Position numbers and translations under genes: made by a program. DNA of 64,000 nt from NCBI GenBank assembly GCA_012184525.1, contig WOFQ01000014.1:1-64000 (forward strand), in the 5' to 3' direction. Below the pieces are notes generated by a model. The model was not told the DNA's origin, made no database searches, and worked only from the letters and a program-made list of their open reading frames with translations. Shown here piece after piece: positions 31,697 to 42,596 of the stretch (the first letter of the stretch is position 1; every line of letters starts with the position of its first letter). The DNA comes from Xenoacremonium recifei (Eukaryota > Ascomycota > Sordariomycetes > Hypocreales > Nectriaceae).

Positions 31697-33491
31697 TGAT
31701 GTTTGCTTAGCAGACCAGGGCGGCGTGGACAAGGTAAGTCTTTTTAATTCTTAAGGTATGAATGAAGTGGACCCAGAGCGGCCGAGTCTGACACGCAATC
31801 GCTAGGCCCTCACTGAAAGACTGGCAGGGGCAGAAAGCGACATTGAAAGAATACGTTCTCTCAGCAAAGTACCATCAATCAGCTACGCAGTCATGCACGA
31901 GGGTCAGACACTCCTGGAGAACAGCACTGGTTTTCGTGAACTGGAACCGAGTATCCCAGCCGATCCCAAATCGTTGTACACGCTTTGCTCCATCTCAAAG
32001 AGTTTCATCTCGGCAGGCTTCGGTCTTCTAGTCGAGGAAGGGGAAGTTCAGTGGGTAGATACTCCAAGCAAGCATCTTCCGGAGTTCAAACCAGAAGATG
32101 CACGTGTGGCGAGTGAATCAACATTTAATGATATCCTTCGACATTCTGGCGGCATTGACAACCCTGTCACCAGTCTCCTTGGCCCTAGGGGCAAGGTCTT
32201 TGTTCCCAAGCGCGACTTCATTCGCGTTCTCAACGAGTCGCCTACCGAGCGCCACGGCAAACCCAACTTCAACTCTTGGGTCTACAGCAATATAGGATAT
32301 GGGCTGGTAGTCTTAGTTATCGAGAAGGTGACCGGAGAGCCACTTTCTGAATTTCTACAGAAACGCATTTTGGACCCTTTGGGCATGAAGCACACTGCTG
32401 TCACTTCATCTCAGCTCGATTCCAGTGGGAATATCGCATATTCATACGCTCAGACGAGCGACGGATCCTGGAAGAAGATGGAGCACGAGTGGACCAAGGA
32501 GACAAATTCCCCTATCTTGGGAATGATAGGGATCCGAAGTTCAGCGCACGACATGCTTATTTATGTAGCTGCCTTCATGGAAGCATACATTTCTGCCAAC
32601 CTGCCTCATTCCCCGACAAATGCTTCAGAGAAAGCTTTGGCTACTTTTCCGGTTTTAAAAGGAGTCAAGAATCCTATCAAACAGATCAACGCCATCATTA
32701 ACGACTACTACTGGACCCGGCCTTTACATGATCCAGATGGGATTGAAGCTCAGTATCACCTTGGCTGGCTCAAGACATTCATGCCGAGTTCCGCAGTCCC
32801 ATGGGGCTCATGGAACCTGACACTGGCCGACAGCGCCACAGAGGCAGAGCGGCCTTTTCGAGACGAACATATTCTTGGCAAAGACTCAAAAAAGAGACTG
32901 TTGATAAAGTGCACAGGAATCGGCTTCTGTGGCACTTGTTCCGTCAACTGGCTCCCTAAGACACGCACTGGGATCGTTGTCCTAAGCAGTGGGACCAACT
33001 TTGTCGACGCTGCTGATTTTTCCGCTTCCACGCTTTTACAAGCGGTCTTTGATCTTAAACCGAAGATAGATATCATGGCTATGGTAGAATTCGAGATTCA
33101 GTCTAAGAAGAAAGCTTTTCAGAATCTCCTACAAGACTTGGAAGAACATCGCGATGTGTCTATGCCTGAAGCCAGTCATGCAGATTATTGGGGCGAATAT
33201 GAAGGGCTAGGTATTACTTTAGTCGTTCGAGACTCGTCTGAAAAGGGCAAGATGGAATTATGCTTTAACAAGAGGGAGGACTCTGTGCAGAAACTGGAGT
33301 ACTATAACCGAGACCAGTATAGCTACTGGCCGAAAACTAGAGACGAATGGCTGGCTGGTGGTTGGCTTGATTGGGACTACTATTTAGTTGGTCTTCTCAC
33401 CTTCACAAGAGACGAGAAGTCAAAGGTAGTCGGGGCAACTTGGGTTTGGGAAGAGGACGCAGATCCCTATCTATTCAACAAGAGGGGCTAA
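31697..33491 (+). CDS. Serine beta-lactamase-like hydrolase
   Basis: The main exon is 31806-33491. It carries SISKSF (the S-x-x-K nucleophile motif) and VYSNIGYG (Y-x-N), as in class C beta-lactamase/penicillin-binding-like proteins, and the surrounding LRHSGGID and DPLGMKHTAV fit the family. Fungal members include esterases and polyketide-associated hydrolases. Upstream of ATG 31893 the frame continues (AGAESDIERIRSLSKVPSIS), matching the normal family N-terminus, and is cut by an intron at 31734-31805. A short upstream exon around 31697-31733 fits in phase, but its start codon was not found; the true start may lie further upstream. If ATG 31893 were used the protein would be 532 aa and lack part of the fold. 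The C-terminal ~150 residues form a lipocalin-like tail. Confidence 0.8.
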
Positions 33492-34587
33492 TGTGTCAGG
33501 CATAGACCTTTTGCACAGGCCATGTAAGTAAATAACATATTAGCTGTTGGTGCTCGCATCTGAAAAATGATATGGATAGAATGAGAGATAATGGTTGAAA
33601 ACATAGGGCTATGAGCATATTATTTAGGAAAGCAGATTAGTTTGATGTCAGGGTATTCAGCCCGTCATCCGGGTCAGTATCTACTTTGGGAACCACCCAC
33701 CGTAACTAGGACACATAAATGTATCAGACAGCTTTGATGAAAGTCGAAAACAACGAAAAAAAAATCTTATCCTTAATTCAGTCATATTTTTAGTTATTAC
33801 CTTGAAAAGCCTTCATCAATGCGTAGCTGAGAACGTATGCGCTGCGGCTTACTTTACTCAATACGTCATGCCAAAACTAGAATTATATCTACAAATTTTC
33901 CTGACCGTTACCTAGGAGACTCCTCCCAGAGTAAATTCAATAATATCCCTGACCATGGTTGGTGCGTCATAAATCTGCATCCGTATTATTAACACGCAGA
34001 TAGATGGCCTCAATGAGGTGGATAGGTCACCAGCAGCCCTATGATGACGTTAGTCGGGTATCAATGCAGTTTTCACCGGGATACCTGAGCTTCAACCAAT
34101 CCGACATACCTCAAACGTCCTATGACGTGCTTCAAATGATTTCATTCTGCAAAGCTAAAGGATGCAAGGCAACAGGCATGAGAGCCCTGCGTCTCAGCTT
34201 CAAAAGGTGTTGTGGAGCGGATCAACCTCCCTCACAACCAATGATTCCGCAAGGCGGATTGCTGCGTGAATCATTGGATAGTAATCAAAAATTTGCCAGG
34301 AGGCGGTGTCTGCACGCTCTCCCGCCTCAAATCAACCATGCCCTTCAGTGTTTTTATGATGACGCCATCAAATTCGTAGGGAAATTTCCGAGTGACAAGG
34401 GAGTTCCAAAACATGACTTTGAAAGAATAACTCACGGCCAGAGTCGACCGTCTCCGCGGCACCTAGAATCATCGCGTTCAGAGTAAATATATCATTTTCG
34501 GATCTGTCCCTTCACAAAATACTTCTTTTGGAATACAAATGCCTCGAATATCAAACGACCAGACAGCATGCAAAGTCGGTACTACAA
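33492..34587. other. Intergenic region between convergent genes
   Basis: AT-rich in its first half, with the tail of the hydrolase gene. A 160-codon plus frame (34004-34486) is ATG-initiated but has no domain or codon regularity. No gene is supported. Confidence 0.5.
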
Positions 34588-35681
34588 TCACTCTACATTC
34601 GCGTCCTTCCTATGTCTGACATGCTCCTTTGGTCGATTGTCTGCTCCGAGCCACAAAAGATCAGGTCGACTGTAGTGTCCGACGACATCGAAGATAGTTT
34701 TCGATATCATAATTCGGCCCAGATCCAAGTCCGCGAACACAATGCCTTCTTCTGTCGGCTTTCCTTCACCGAAAGGCTCCGTCAGCCTGCGGCCGTCAGG
34801 CGCAAAGGCGCAGCTAAATCCTCCTCCAAGTCCTTGAAACATCAGGCCATCTTTCGTCTGCATGACATCTGCGCCTTTCTCGGTGAGGACGCCAGTACAA
34901 TGCAATACGAAGGCTCCGCCCTCGATGGCATACGTCCGACTCAGGTTGTGGACGCCTTCTGCGGTCATCCACCATAGACTGGGGTCCTCAGGCCCTCCAT
35001 GAGGGTCTGTTGGTGGCCACATGGAGATATGAAGTACTTCCTTCTGGGTATACGTGTGGAACTTGAGCAGAGGCTGAGTATGCTCCCCACAAGCTAAAGT
35101 CCCAATCTTCAGAATGCCTACATCTTCACCGAAATCGATGTCGACGACGTTGTTCAAGTCTGGGCCCGTTCCGTCGCCAAAGATGGTCCGCTCCATATGC
35201 GTTGGCTTGATCTTGCGGCGATGCATAGCCATGTCACCCTGAGGAGTAATCAAGGCCTGTGAGATGTAGAGGGAGTGGGTGTCGGTACGCTCAGAGAAGC
35301 CAAGGGCCACTGCGATATCGTTGGCTGATGCTGCGGCTTTGATAGCATCCATCTCGGGGGAGTCCAGCATAAGAGAGTTTTTGATGTATCGGGTGTGAAA
35401 GACAAGGTCTAAGGGCCTTTGCCTAATATGCAGACCAACATGTCAGCGCCACTTCAAGCAATGCCGGAAATTGGGTAAAGCATTTGCCCTGTCATAGCAG
35501 TGTTAACTCACCAGATCCAAGCTGGATATCCCGGGATCCAGCATTCCGGAAACGCAACAATCTTTGCTCCGCCTTTTGCTGCCTCTTCGATGAAGCTTAT
35601 GGTTTTCTTGACCGCTTCTGCAAGGTTAAGCCACTCAGGCTCTGCTTGAGTGATAGCAACCTTCAGGACAGGACCAGACAT
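34588..35681 (-). CDS. Nitrilase family protein
   Basis: Two exons, 35681-35512 and 35422-34588 (334 aa), are joined across an 89-bp intron. The catalytic triad is present: Glu in VAFPECWIPGYP (about residue 46), Lys in HRRKIKPTHMERTIFG, and Cys in TLACGEHTQPLLK. GTGPDLNNVVD and ISMWPPTDP fit the aliphatic nitrilase/cyanide hydratase branch, which converts nitriles to acids or amides. Most family members have Trp right after the catalytic Cys (CWE); here the codon is GGG (Gly), one base from TGG. Length is normal. It is convergent with the beta-lactamase-like gene. Confidence 0.88.
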
Positions 35682-36793
35682 GTTGTAGGTGTTTGACTGT
35701 GATTGTGTCTCGAGCCAGAGAGAGTGTATATTTGAAGTCTGAGGCTCCGTTCCGAAATACGAGGCAAAATGATTCAAGATCCTACCGCCATTTGTTTAAT
35801 CCTTTCTGTGCAATCCCGTCTTACCAACAGATTCTCAGGTTGGACAGAGAAGTTCATAACGTCATTCCCCACAATTACCTCACATGCCATTATTGGCAAT
35901 ACCAGGCGCTGTAAATTGATTTCAATTGCAAGTAGGATCGTATTTCAGGATATAGGATTTGACAGCGCATCTTTCTTCCTGGAAACTCTGGTTTGGTAGT
36001 ATGGGGTCAAGAAATAGCTTTCCGATCTGTGAGTGAAGTGATTAGCCAGTGCTTTTCAAGTTATTACTAGGTTTGCTCGATGGCTTCTGGTAAAAATGAC
36101 GAACATGATAGGAGGAATAGTCAGAATTTTTGGAAGAAGCGTCTTGGTCCGCATACAGTCTCTTTGATAGAAAGAAACTGTCGATTCCTATGAAGACTAC
36201 TCGGTAGAGCCCACTCAAATTCATCTGATGGAGAGACAAGCGAGATTAAAAAGACCATTCTGCTCCTTCTAACAATGGCGCGATATTTTAATATTACTAC
36301 CGATAAAGTATATATTACTCTCACAGAACTCAACAACAAACTCTCTATGTTTACGTTCAATTTTCACGAAGAACCGCCTCCAAGTAAATCCTACAGGGTA
36401 GCTGGTAATGGGTTGTGGGGCTGCTCAATAAGGGTCACTTGGAAACGCGTTCCATCTGTCTGGGGAAGTCCTCCACCATCTTCCCTTGTGCAGCATAAAG
36501 AATCAAGACTTAATTCGTCTAATTCGTCTTGTAACTAGCACAAGATGCATAGTACTGAAGAATGCGGCGTAGGTAACTTTTCTGTTGAGCATCACGTCGG
36601 ATTCTTGAGACAGAAGGAGCCTTTCCGCGGAAGATAATTGTTCCGCTACCGAGCTATCGATAGCGTCGGTGAGGCTCCAAATTTCCAAAGCTTCATCGCG
36701 TGGCCTTCGCAACATCCGTCCATCAACGAACAGCTCGGAAACGACGTTGCATCCCTTTCCTATTAATACACCTCTTTCCATTAATCGTTCAAT
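35682..36793. other. Intergenic region
   Basis: About 1.1 kb, AT-rich, between the divergent nitrilase and SmE starts. A 92-codon ATG frame on the minus strand (36781-36503) begins 12 bp from the SmE ATG but matches no known family. No other gene is seen. Confidence 0.45.
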
Positions 36794-37288
36794 ATGACTG
36801 GTCGAGGCGGTGGCGGCGGTCGCCGCGTTATGGTCCCTCCGATGTAAGATTCAAGATTCGAGATGAGATTTCTCCTTGCTAACGCGTCGCAGCAACATGA
36901 TTTTCAAGCTTCTTCAGACTGTGAGCTAGACGAATTGCGCGGGAAGCAGGGGCCCTGAGCTAACTTTGGTAGCACGCAACTGTATGCGTCTGGCTCTACG
37001 AGCAGCTGGATATGCGGATCGAGGGCAAGATCAGGGTTCGTCATGACAGCTTCGTGGATAGGGCGTGGTACTGACTCACCATTTAGGGCTTTGACGAGTT
37101 TCTGAACCTGGTGCTGGACGACGCAGTGATGGTGAAGCAAGTGACTAAGGAGCGCGCCGAGGAGGACCGAAGTTCATTAGGTAGGAAGTTCGCGTTCTGT
37201 GAGAGGCTTCTCAGGCTAACGTGTAACAGGACGAATCCTTCTCAAGGGCGACAACATTACCCTGATCCAGAGCGCTTCTTCAGCATAG
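36794..37288 (+). CDS. SmE: Small nuclear ribonucleoprotein E (Sm core protein)
   Basis: Five exons, 36794-36843, 36893-36920, 36973-37035, 37087-37180 and 37230-37288, encode 97 aa. The protein has a Gly-rich head, then VMVPPINMIFKLLQT, VCVWLYEQLDMRIEGKIRG, FDEFLNLVLDDAV and GRILLKGDNITLIQSAS. These are the Sm1 and Sm2 motifs of SmE, the E subunit of the seven-membered ring that binds the Sm site of spliceosomal snRNAs. Length matches (about 90 aa elsewhere). Every exon is under 100 bp, so no long open frame marks the gene. Four introns in such a short gene is common for fungal Sm genes. The symbol follows family use. Confidence 0.93.
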
Positions 37289-38007
37289 TGTTGTAGCGGA
37301 GGACAAGGTGAATCAAGTGGCCGCGAAGAATCAGGAGGACAAATGAAATCATTAATTGATATCCCTATCTCATCTACTTCAGAGGCACACAACGGTGAAG
37401 ATCGACCTGGGTTGGCGGAGACGGAGCCAAAGGTGCAATTCTCTACCCGTATAGAAAGGCGTCAAGAATGGTCGAAGCTCAGAAAGTCTTTCTACACTCG
37501 AGGATACAAGGGGAACGGGAAAACATGATGCGAACTGGAGCAGCAATTGTTTGATTTTATGAGGTTTCCAGGCTATGAGAAGACCTGCGAGATGCTCTCA
37601 AAATAACGGAAAAAACAATTTGATTATTCTGCAAACCTAGCTCGCTTTGTACCTGAGCCTATTTGATGGTCGAGTTTCTCTCACTGCCCAGCCGAACCTA
37701 TCAGCTCCGAGAGCGGCGTACATCGACAGCTTCATACGATGACCTTCCCTGCGTATAATCTCCGAGGAGAGGATTCTTCAAAAACCAGACCGATGCGGTA
37801 TTGCCACTCTCGCAAGCCCGAAAGACGCCTCCTGTAAGCCCTCATGGTATACCTAAGCCCAGCTCACAATATGTCCGGTCCCGGGAATATTGCACCCTTT
37901 TGCCTGAGAAACCAACCGTTGCCCAACCTCCACCGTCTATACCTCCCACCGCTCTTACGCCAGAATTAACATGATGAATCATTATGTGAATCGAAAGGCT
38001 ACGCATA
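37289..38007. other. Intergenic region between convergent genes
   Basis: No supported gene. Short frames only; the region includes the 3' flanks of SmE and of the conserved unknown gene. Confidence 0.5.
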
Positions 38008-38763
38008 CTAACTCAGCTTGCCCACCCAGCTTTTAATACCGTCTTTCGGGTCTGGCTCGCCAATCTCATCGATGGGCACATCCGTCGCGGTGAACCACAG
38101 GTTGATCAACTTGGGCACCGCAACACGGAACCAGTGCCGCCCCCCCTTGTCCGATGGGCGCTTCAGCGTAGTTACGACCTTGACGCAGCGATACCACTTC
38201 GTCTTCTCGTAGTTAAACGGGTCCTCAGGAATGCGCTCAATGTCCTGCAAGACCTCTGCATCAATGAGCAGACACGCCTGGAAGCGCGTATTGCACTCGC
38301 GCACCCGCCTCCCAGGCTCAATATGCTCCGCCACCCAGCGATCAAACCGCTCGCCCACCTCCTCCACACTCGCGCCATCCAACGTCGCCGCATCCTCAAC
38401 AACCTCGTTCTGATAGCGCCGCATCAACTCATCATTCGGCAGGGGATCGAGCGGATCGTCGCAGGGCTTGCGCTTGCGCCAGGCCTTGACGTCGGCGTAG
38501 ACCGCGCGGTCGACGTACTCGCGCAGGCGGGCCAGGGCGCGCGGGAAGGCGGCGTCGCTCTCGGGCGTGTAGACGGTGCGGTACACGGTGAAGCCCCAGG
38601 TGTAGGGCCGGGCGTGGCCGCTGCTGACGTGCATGATGGCGTCGAGATAGGTTCGCGGCTGGCGCTTGAACTCGGGGTCGGTGGCCCAGCGCCGGCGCGG
38701 CTTCCATACGGCGCGGGGGATCGGCGGGAAGCCGTCGATGGGGAAGACGCCGTTGCTCTCCAT
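38008..38763 (-). CDS. Conserved fungal protein of unknown function
   Basis: The chosen start is ATG 38763 (MESNGVFPIDGFPP), giving 251 aa. The frame is open further upstream to an ATG at 39012, but the extra 83 residues are Arg/Ser/Leu-rich, of low order, and probably leader. The body is well structured: YTWGFTVYRTVYTPESDAAF, a repeated Arg/Asp-rich helix region, NTRFQACLLIDAEVL and TKWYRCVKV, ending in DPKDGIKSWVGKL. I recognise this as a type of hypothetical protein seen in many ascomycetes but know no function. No signal peptide or membrane segment is visible. Confidence 0.75.
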   Translation of the reverse strand: MESNGVFPIDGFPPIPRAVWKPRRRWATDPEFKRQPRTYLDAIMHVSSGHARPYTWGFTVYRTVYTPESDAAFPRALARLREYVDRAVYADVKAWRKRKPCDDPLDPLPNDELMRRYQNEVVEDAATLDGASVEEVGERFDRWVAEHIEPGRRVRECNTRFQACLLIDAEVLQDIERIPEDPFNYEKTKWYRCVKVVTTLKRPSDKGGRHWFRVAVPKLINLWFTATDVPIDEIGEPDPKDGIKSWVGKLS

Positions 38764-39925
38764 GGCCGGACGGGTTGACCGCCTAAGCGGTGTGAGGAGA
38801 GGGTTGTCGCAAGAGTGAAGAATGGCGGTATAAGAGACAAGGTATGGAGGCAGCAGGATGCGGCTGCGCGAGAAGAGAAGACAGAGGACCCGACGACGTT
38901 GCAAAAGAAAGGAAGAGCGTAAGCAGCCTCGTTGGCCACGAGCTGGGAAAAGCACAGTCAGGGAGGGAGGGGAAATCGGGAACCGCGCCGCCGCATGCGC
39001 CGTGATGCGCATCGAACCACAATATGCAAGCCTGCCATATCCTGGTTGGCCCCATCACTCACTCAACCAGCCTGCGCGCCCTCACAGCGTCGGACGCCAG
39101 CAGCTGGCCCAAGCATCAAGCTAGACGACGGGCGATATCACCAGACGCGCAGGTGAGGCCATCGTCGGCGAGGAGGAACGCGTGGGTTCACCATGATGGA
39201 ATGGATGGATGGATCAGGCGATGCCGGCGCCGCACTCGGACTGCCGGAGATGGACGCTTGTCCAGGACTCCAAGAGATGCCAGGGCATGGAGTAGTTGTT
39301 GTATTCGCCAAGTATTCGCGAGTGTCGACGTCTAGATAGCCTCTGGGCCATCTCGATGCAGACTGGCCAAACTCAATGTCTCCGAGGGCCATTCGGACGG
39401 TGCCGGCGGGGGCGGGGCCGCAGGTCAGGCAGGTCAGGTCAGGTCAGGTCAGTTGACTCGTCACTTGATGGCATTTGAGCCTCATGCATATCGATAGGAT
39501 CTGGATCTCCTTAGTCAGAAGGATTGCAACCGTGAGGATACTCGTCTGAAAGAGTCGAGGACTTGGCGGGCGGCTCATTGGGCATACAACCAGCCCCGAA
39601 TGGTGCCACACCCGCGATGCCCGCACTTACACCCGTCCCTTGTCAGACAGACTGCAAATCTCCCCCGATGCAGTGTCCCTTCCGTGGTGAAATGGCTGTC
39701 AAACACGACATCTGAGATCAAAGAGATGAATGCAAATCCATATCATTAATTATACCGAGTAACCCATGTTGTTCCTACCGTGCCCGCGCCATCAAACTCC
39801 CGTCAATGTGTGTAATTGTACTCGCTTGTGTATCAACATGCCCCATGCCAATGTTTTGTTCCAGAATGCTGTATCCATGACCCGTCGTAGTACCCCAACC
39901 CAATTCAATCCTGCCCTCCAAGTCT
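38764..39925. other. Intergenic region with a CAGGT repeat
   Basis: Mostly upstream of the conserved unknown gene and downstream of the secreted protein gene. Only short frames occur. It contains the pentanucleotide repeat at 39421-39452. Confidence 0.5.
39421..39452. repeat. (CAGGT)n pentanucleotide repeat
   Basis: About six consecutive CAGGT units, with one imperfect (CAGGC) near the start. Such a short array is likely to vary in length. Confidence 0.85.
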
Positions 39926-40621
39926 TCAGTACTTGCTCCAGTCAATCGCCGCGACATGATCGTAGCACGGAGACTCGAGCGCGTACTCGTGGCTGGCGTA
40001 GGATCCCTTAGGAAGCTTCTCTAGCACAGCACACTGGGGAAGCAGCTGAACCTCTGCGCAGTGCTTGGGTACGTGGACCTCCTTCTTTCCGGTTTCCTCG
40101 CAGACGGTGGACTCAGCCTGCTTAATGATGATGAAGTACGCCCCCTGGTAGTACGCCAGGCTCTCGTTGCAGGCCAGGTACGTCTCAGGAAGCAGATGGA
40201 CGTAGCCCTGAGCAGCCGTGGTCAGCTGGACACCTGGCGTGCCCAGACCGAAGTTGAGGTTGGCCGTCGACACGGTCTCGGAGCCCTTATCCTTGGTGAG
40301 GCTGATGCCAGCAGGTGTCAACGGCGTGCCGGAGTCGGTGATAGTGGTGGCCTTGCTAGTTTGGTGCTCATGCTCAGTGCCGTTTTGGTAGAAGACGGGC
40401 CCGGTTCCCTCGGTGACGCCCACCAGGGCGAGGCCGGCGCCCGTGTGAATGCTGTTGACGAACGAGTGCTGCACGGAGGGGTGGAAGTCGTGCGAAGGGT
40501 CCGTGACGTTGAGAACCAGGCGGAAACCCTTGGATGAGGACATAGACGGAACGCTGCGGCGGGAAGCGAGGGGAGAAGCGGCAGCGAGGCCGAGGCAGCT
40601 GAGCAGGACGGCGGTCTTCAT
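39926..40621 (-). CDS. Secreted DUF7907-like protein
   Basis: A single exon encodes 231 aa from ATG 40621, which opens a signal peptide (MKTAVLLSCLGLAAASPLAS). The frame is open beyond this to 41086, but the upstream codons look like leader sequence. The mature part begins KGFRLVLNVTDPSHDFHPSV and has HTGAGLALVG, LLPETYLACNESLAYYQGAY and a Cys-containing tail (HCAEVQLLPQCAVLE, ESPCYDHVAAIDW). This fits the fungal DUF7907 domain, found in small extracellular proteins of unknown role. NxT/S sites and spaced Cys support secretion. It could be an effector or cell-surface protein; this is an inference. Confidence 0.8.
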   Translation of the reverse strand: MKTAVLLSCLGLAAASPLASRRSVPSMSSSKGFRLVLNVTDPSHDFHPSVQHSFVNSIHTGAGLALVGVTEGTGPVFYQNGTEHEHQTSKATTITDSGTPLTPAGISLTKDKGSETVSTANLNFGLGTPGVQLTTAAQGYVHLLPETYLACNESLAYYQGAYFIIIKQAESTVCEETGKKEVHVPKHCAEVQLLPQCAVLEKLPKGSYASHEYALESPCYDHVAAIDWSKY

Positions 40622-42596
40622 AGTGATGCTGGGATACCAAAACTGATGGATACTGCTGCTGCTGTGGTGACGGAGTGATGCTTGATTAAAAGCGAGAGAC
40701 GGTATTATGAGTTCTTGGAGGAAGGAAGTGGAAAAGGAGCAAGACGATCTTCTCTTATGTATCCCTCGATCGTCACTGTGCAATGGCATGTGCAACCGTT
40801 GCTCCTTCCCGTATGTCGCCTCCCTGGAGCGTCTTTCCGTCCCCAACAAGAGCAATGATGCGGAAGAGCAGCAAACAAAAGGCGGAGAGCAAGCGCAAGC
40901 GGAGAGAAAATCGGATCCCCTAGCTTGCAGCAGCTCCAGCACTAAAACACGGCCTAGAACAGCGCCCCGACCGCCTAGCCGCCAGGGTAGCTCCAGGGAG
41001 TTTAGCGGATGAGGCCCCGTGGACGCGTTAGGGCCCTGCGAATACGAGAGAGAGACACCTGACATGACGCTGTCAGCGTCTACCACAGACTATTGCTGGG
41101 AGTTGCAGGGTCTTCGGCCAATATTCTCTGATCGATACGAGCATTCCTGCAGTGATAGATCTGAGAACTGACTGGAGCGCTGCGTTCAATTGAGTTTCGC
41201 CAATTCTTTCTCTAGCTTGACCGTAACAAACGGAAACGGGACACTGACGTCACACGGCAATCAACCGCGAGAAATTAGGATGCACAAACGCTCGGCCATC
41301 TCTCGCAGTCCTCCACAGAATGACATGCTCCTGGGCATCAATCTCGACTATTCTGTGCCTCCACGGTCCTGGTCTCTTCTCGCTGTCTGCCACTAGCTGA
41401 CAAGGTTCGGAGAGAGTCATGTTGCGTGTGCCTGGCGCATTCAGGCACATGTTCCGAGCAAGCCACATCTGGACCTATCCCTCGTCGGCCGAGAAGAAAC
41501 AACGACTAAACGAGAAGTTGAGCTGTCATCGGATTACCCCCAATGCTCCGTCGTCGATCCCTGTGGAGAGAAATATTGGCCGAACCTCCCTCGCCCGGGA
41601 TCATAGACTCCAGCTTCGGAAGCCGGGGCTGCAGGAGATTGGGACCGGCCCTTGCTTAACAGCGGTAGGTGAATTTTATATGCATGCAAGATGGTCCCCA
41701 AAGAAGATCTTCTCTTGGCACTCTTCTTCGCGATATAATGCTCGAGCGCTTCTCGTCATGATCCTTTCTCAGCTCCTCATTGCCAAGGAGGGATCGTCTA
41801 CCCCTCGCCAGTCTTCATCCACTTCGTCTCAGAAGTTCCTCACCCTCAAACTGCGCTGCTCCCTGATCTGCCTACATAAAGATCCAATATGACGAAATTA
41901 ACATGGATTCTCAAACTCCTTGCCGTTCCTCGGACATCTCTGGTCCAAACTGTCAAGCGTTGCGCCAGGTCAGGAACGGCTCCCGCAACGAGTCAGTTGA
42001 TGGCCTGTCCGTCTATAGATAGCAACTGCTAAGAACATACTTCCGCTACATGTAGGTTTTCGGTCATAAAATGAACGGATAGAGTTTTGGTATAGTGTTG
42101 TGGCGTTTGCCGGAGAATAAGGTCATGTAACGTGTGTTGACCAACGGCCCCGGCACCATGAACTCAGATCCGGGGCGGCCGACCGTTGGAATTTGGAATG
42201 GACTAATCGAGAAATTTGTACAAGGAGAGTCTCTTGAGTCCCATTGGGCTAATTCTAAGCAGCTGATGATGGGGTATTTTCTTGCAATTTGGTTCAAGGC
42301 GGCCGCTTCTCAAGCAGCCCGCAACCTCTGCCATGTCAAACTTTGCAGCCTCTCAAAAAGCCATTGACATATTTTTACGAAACAAGCACAGTTATTCGAG
42401 ACAGTAAATAAATTGGTGTAGTAGAGTAGAAATCGAGTCTTGAATCTCGGCCGTTGCTCATCATATGATGCTCGCTAAGGGAACCCATCACGTCGTAACT
42501 CGTATGCCTCCATCATCTCCTCATATTCTAAACAAGTCTGAGCCGCTCTGCTCGATGCCGTGACGTCTGCATTTTTTCTAGTGCCATAATTGCAGA
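40622..42596. other. Intergenic region
   Basis: About 2 kb: the promoter of the secreted protein gene (AT-poor, with the CRE palindrome at 41245) and the 3' flank of the TIR-like gene. The 157-codon plus frame at 41419-41892 has no domain. No gene is supported. Confidence 0.5.
41245..41252. promoter_or_regulatory. CRE palindrome TGACGTCA
   Basis: A perfect CRE/ATF site lies 624 bp upstream of the secreted protein ATG. bZIP factors of the Atf1 type bind this motif in fungi during stress; whether it is used here is unknown. Confidence 0.5.

Noticed and set aside
34004..34486. 160-codon plus frame between hydrolase and nitrilase
   Set aside because: No domain, no homologous pattern, and Cys/Arg-rich composition typical of random frames.
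36503..36781. 92-codon ATG frame next to SmE
   Set aside because: The peptide resembles no family and the start is only 12 bp from SmE; kept as a note rather than a gene.
39013..39925. Upstream extension and other frames near the conserved unknown gene
   Set aside because: Codons between 38764 and 39012 are Arg/Ser/Leu-rich and lack structure; the ATG at 38763 fits the conserved body better.
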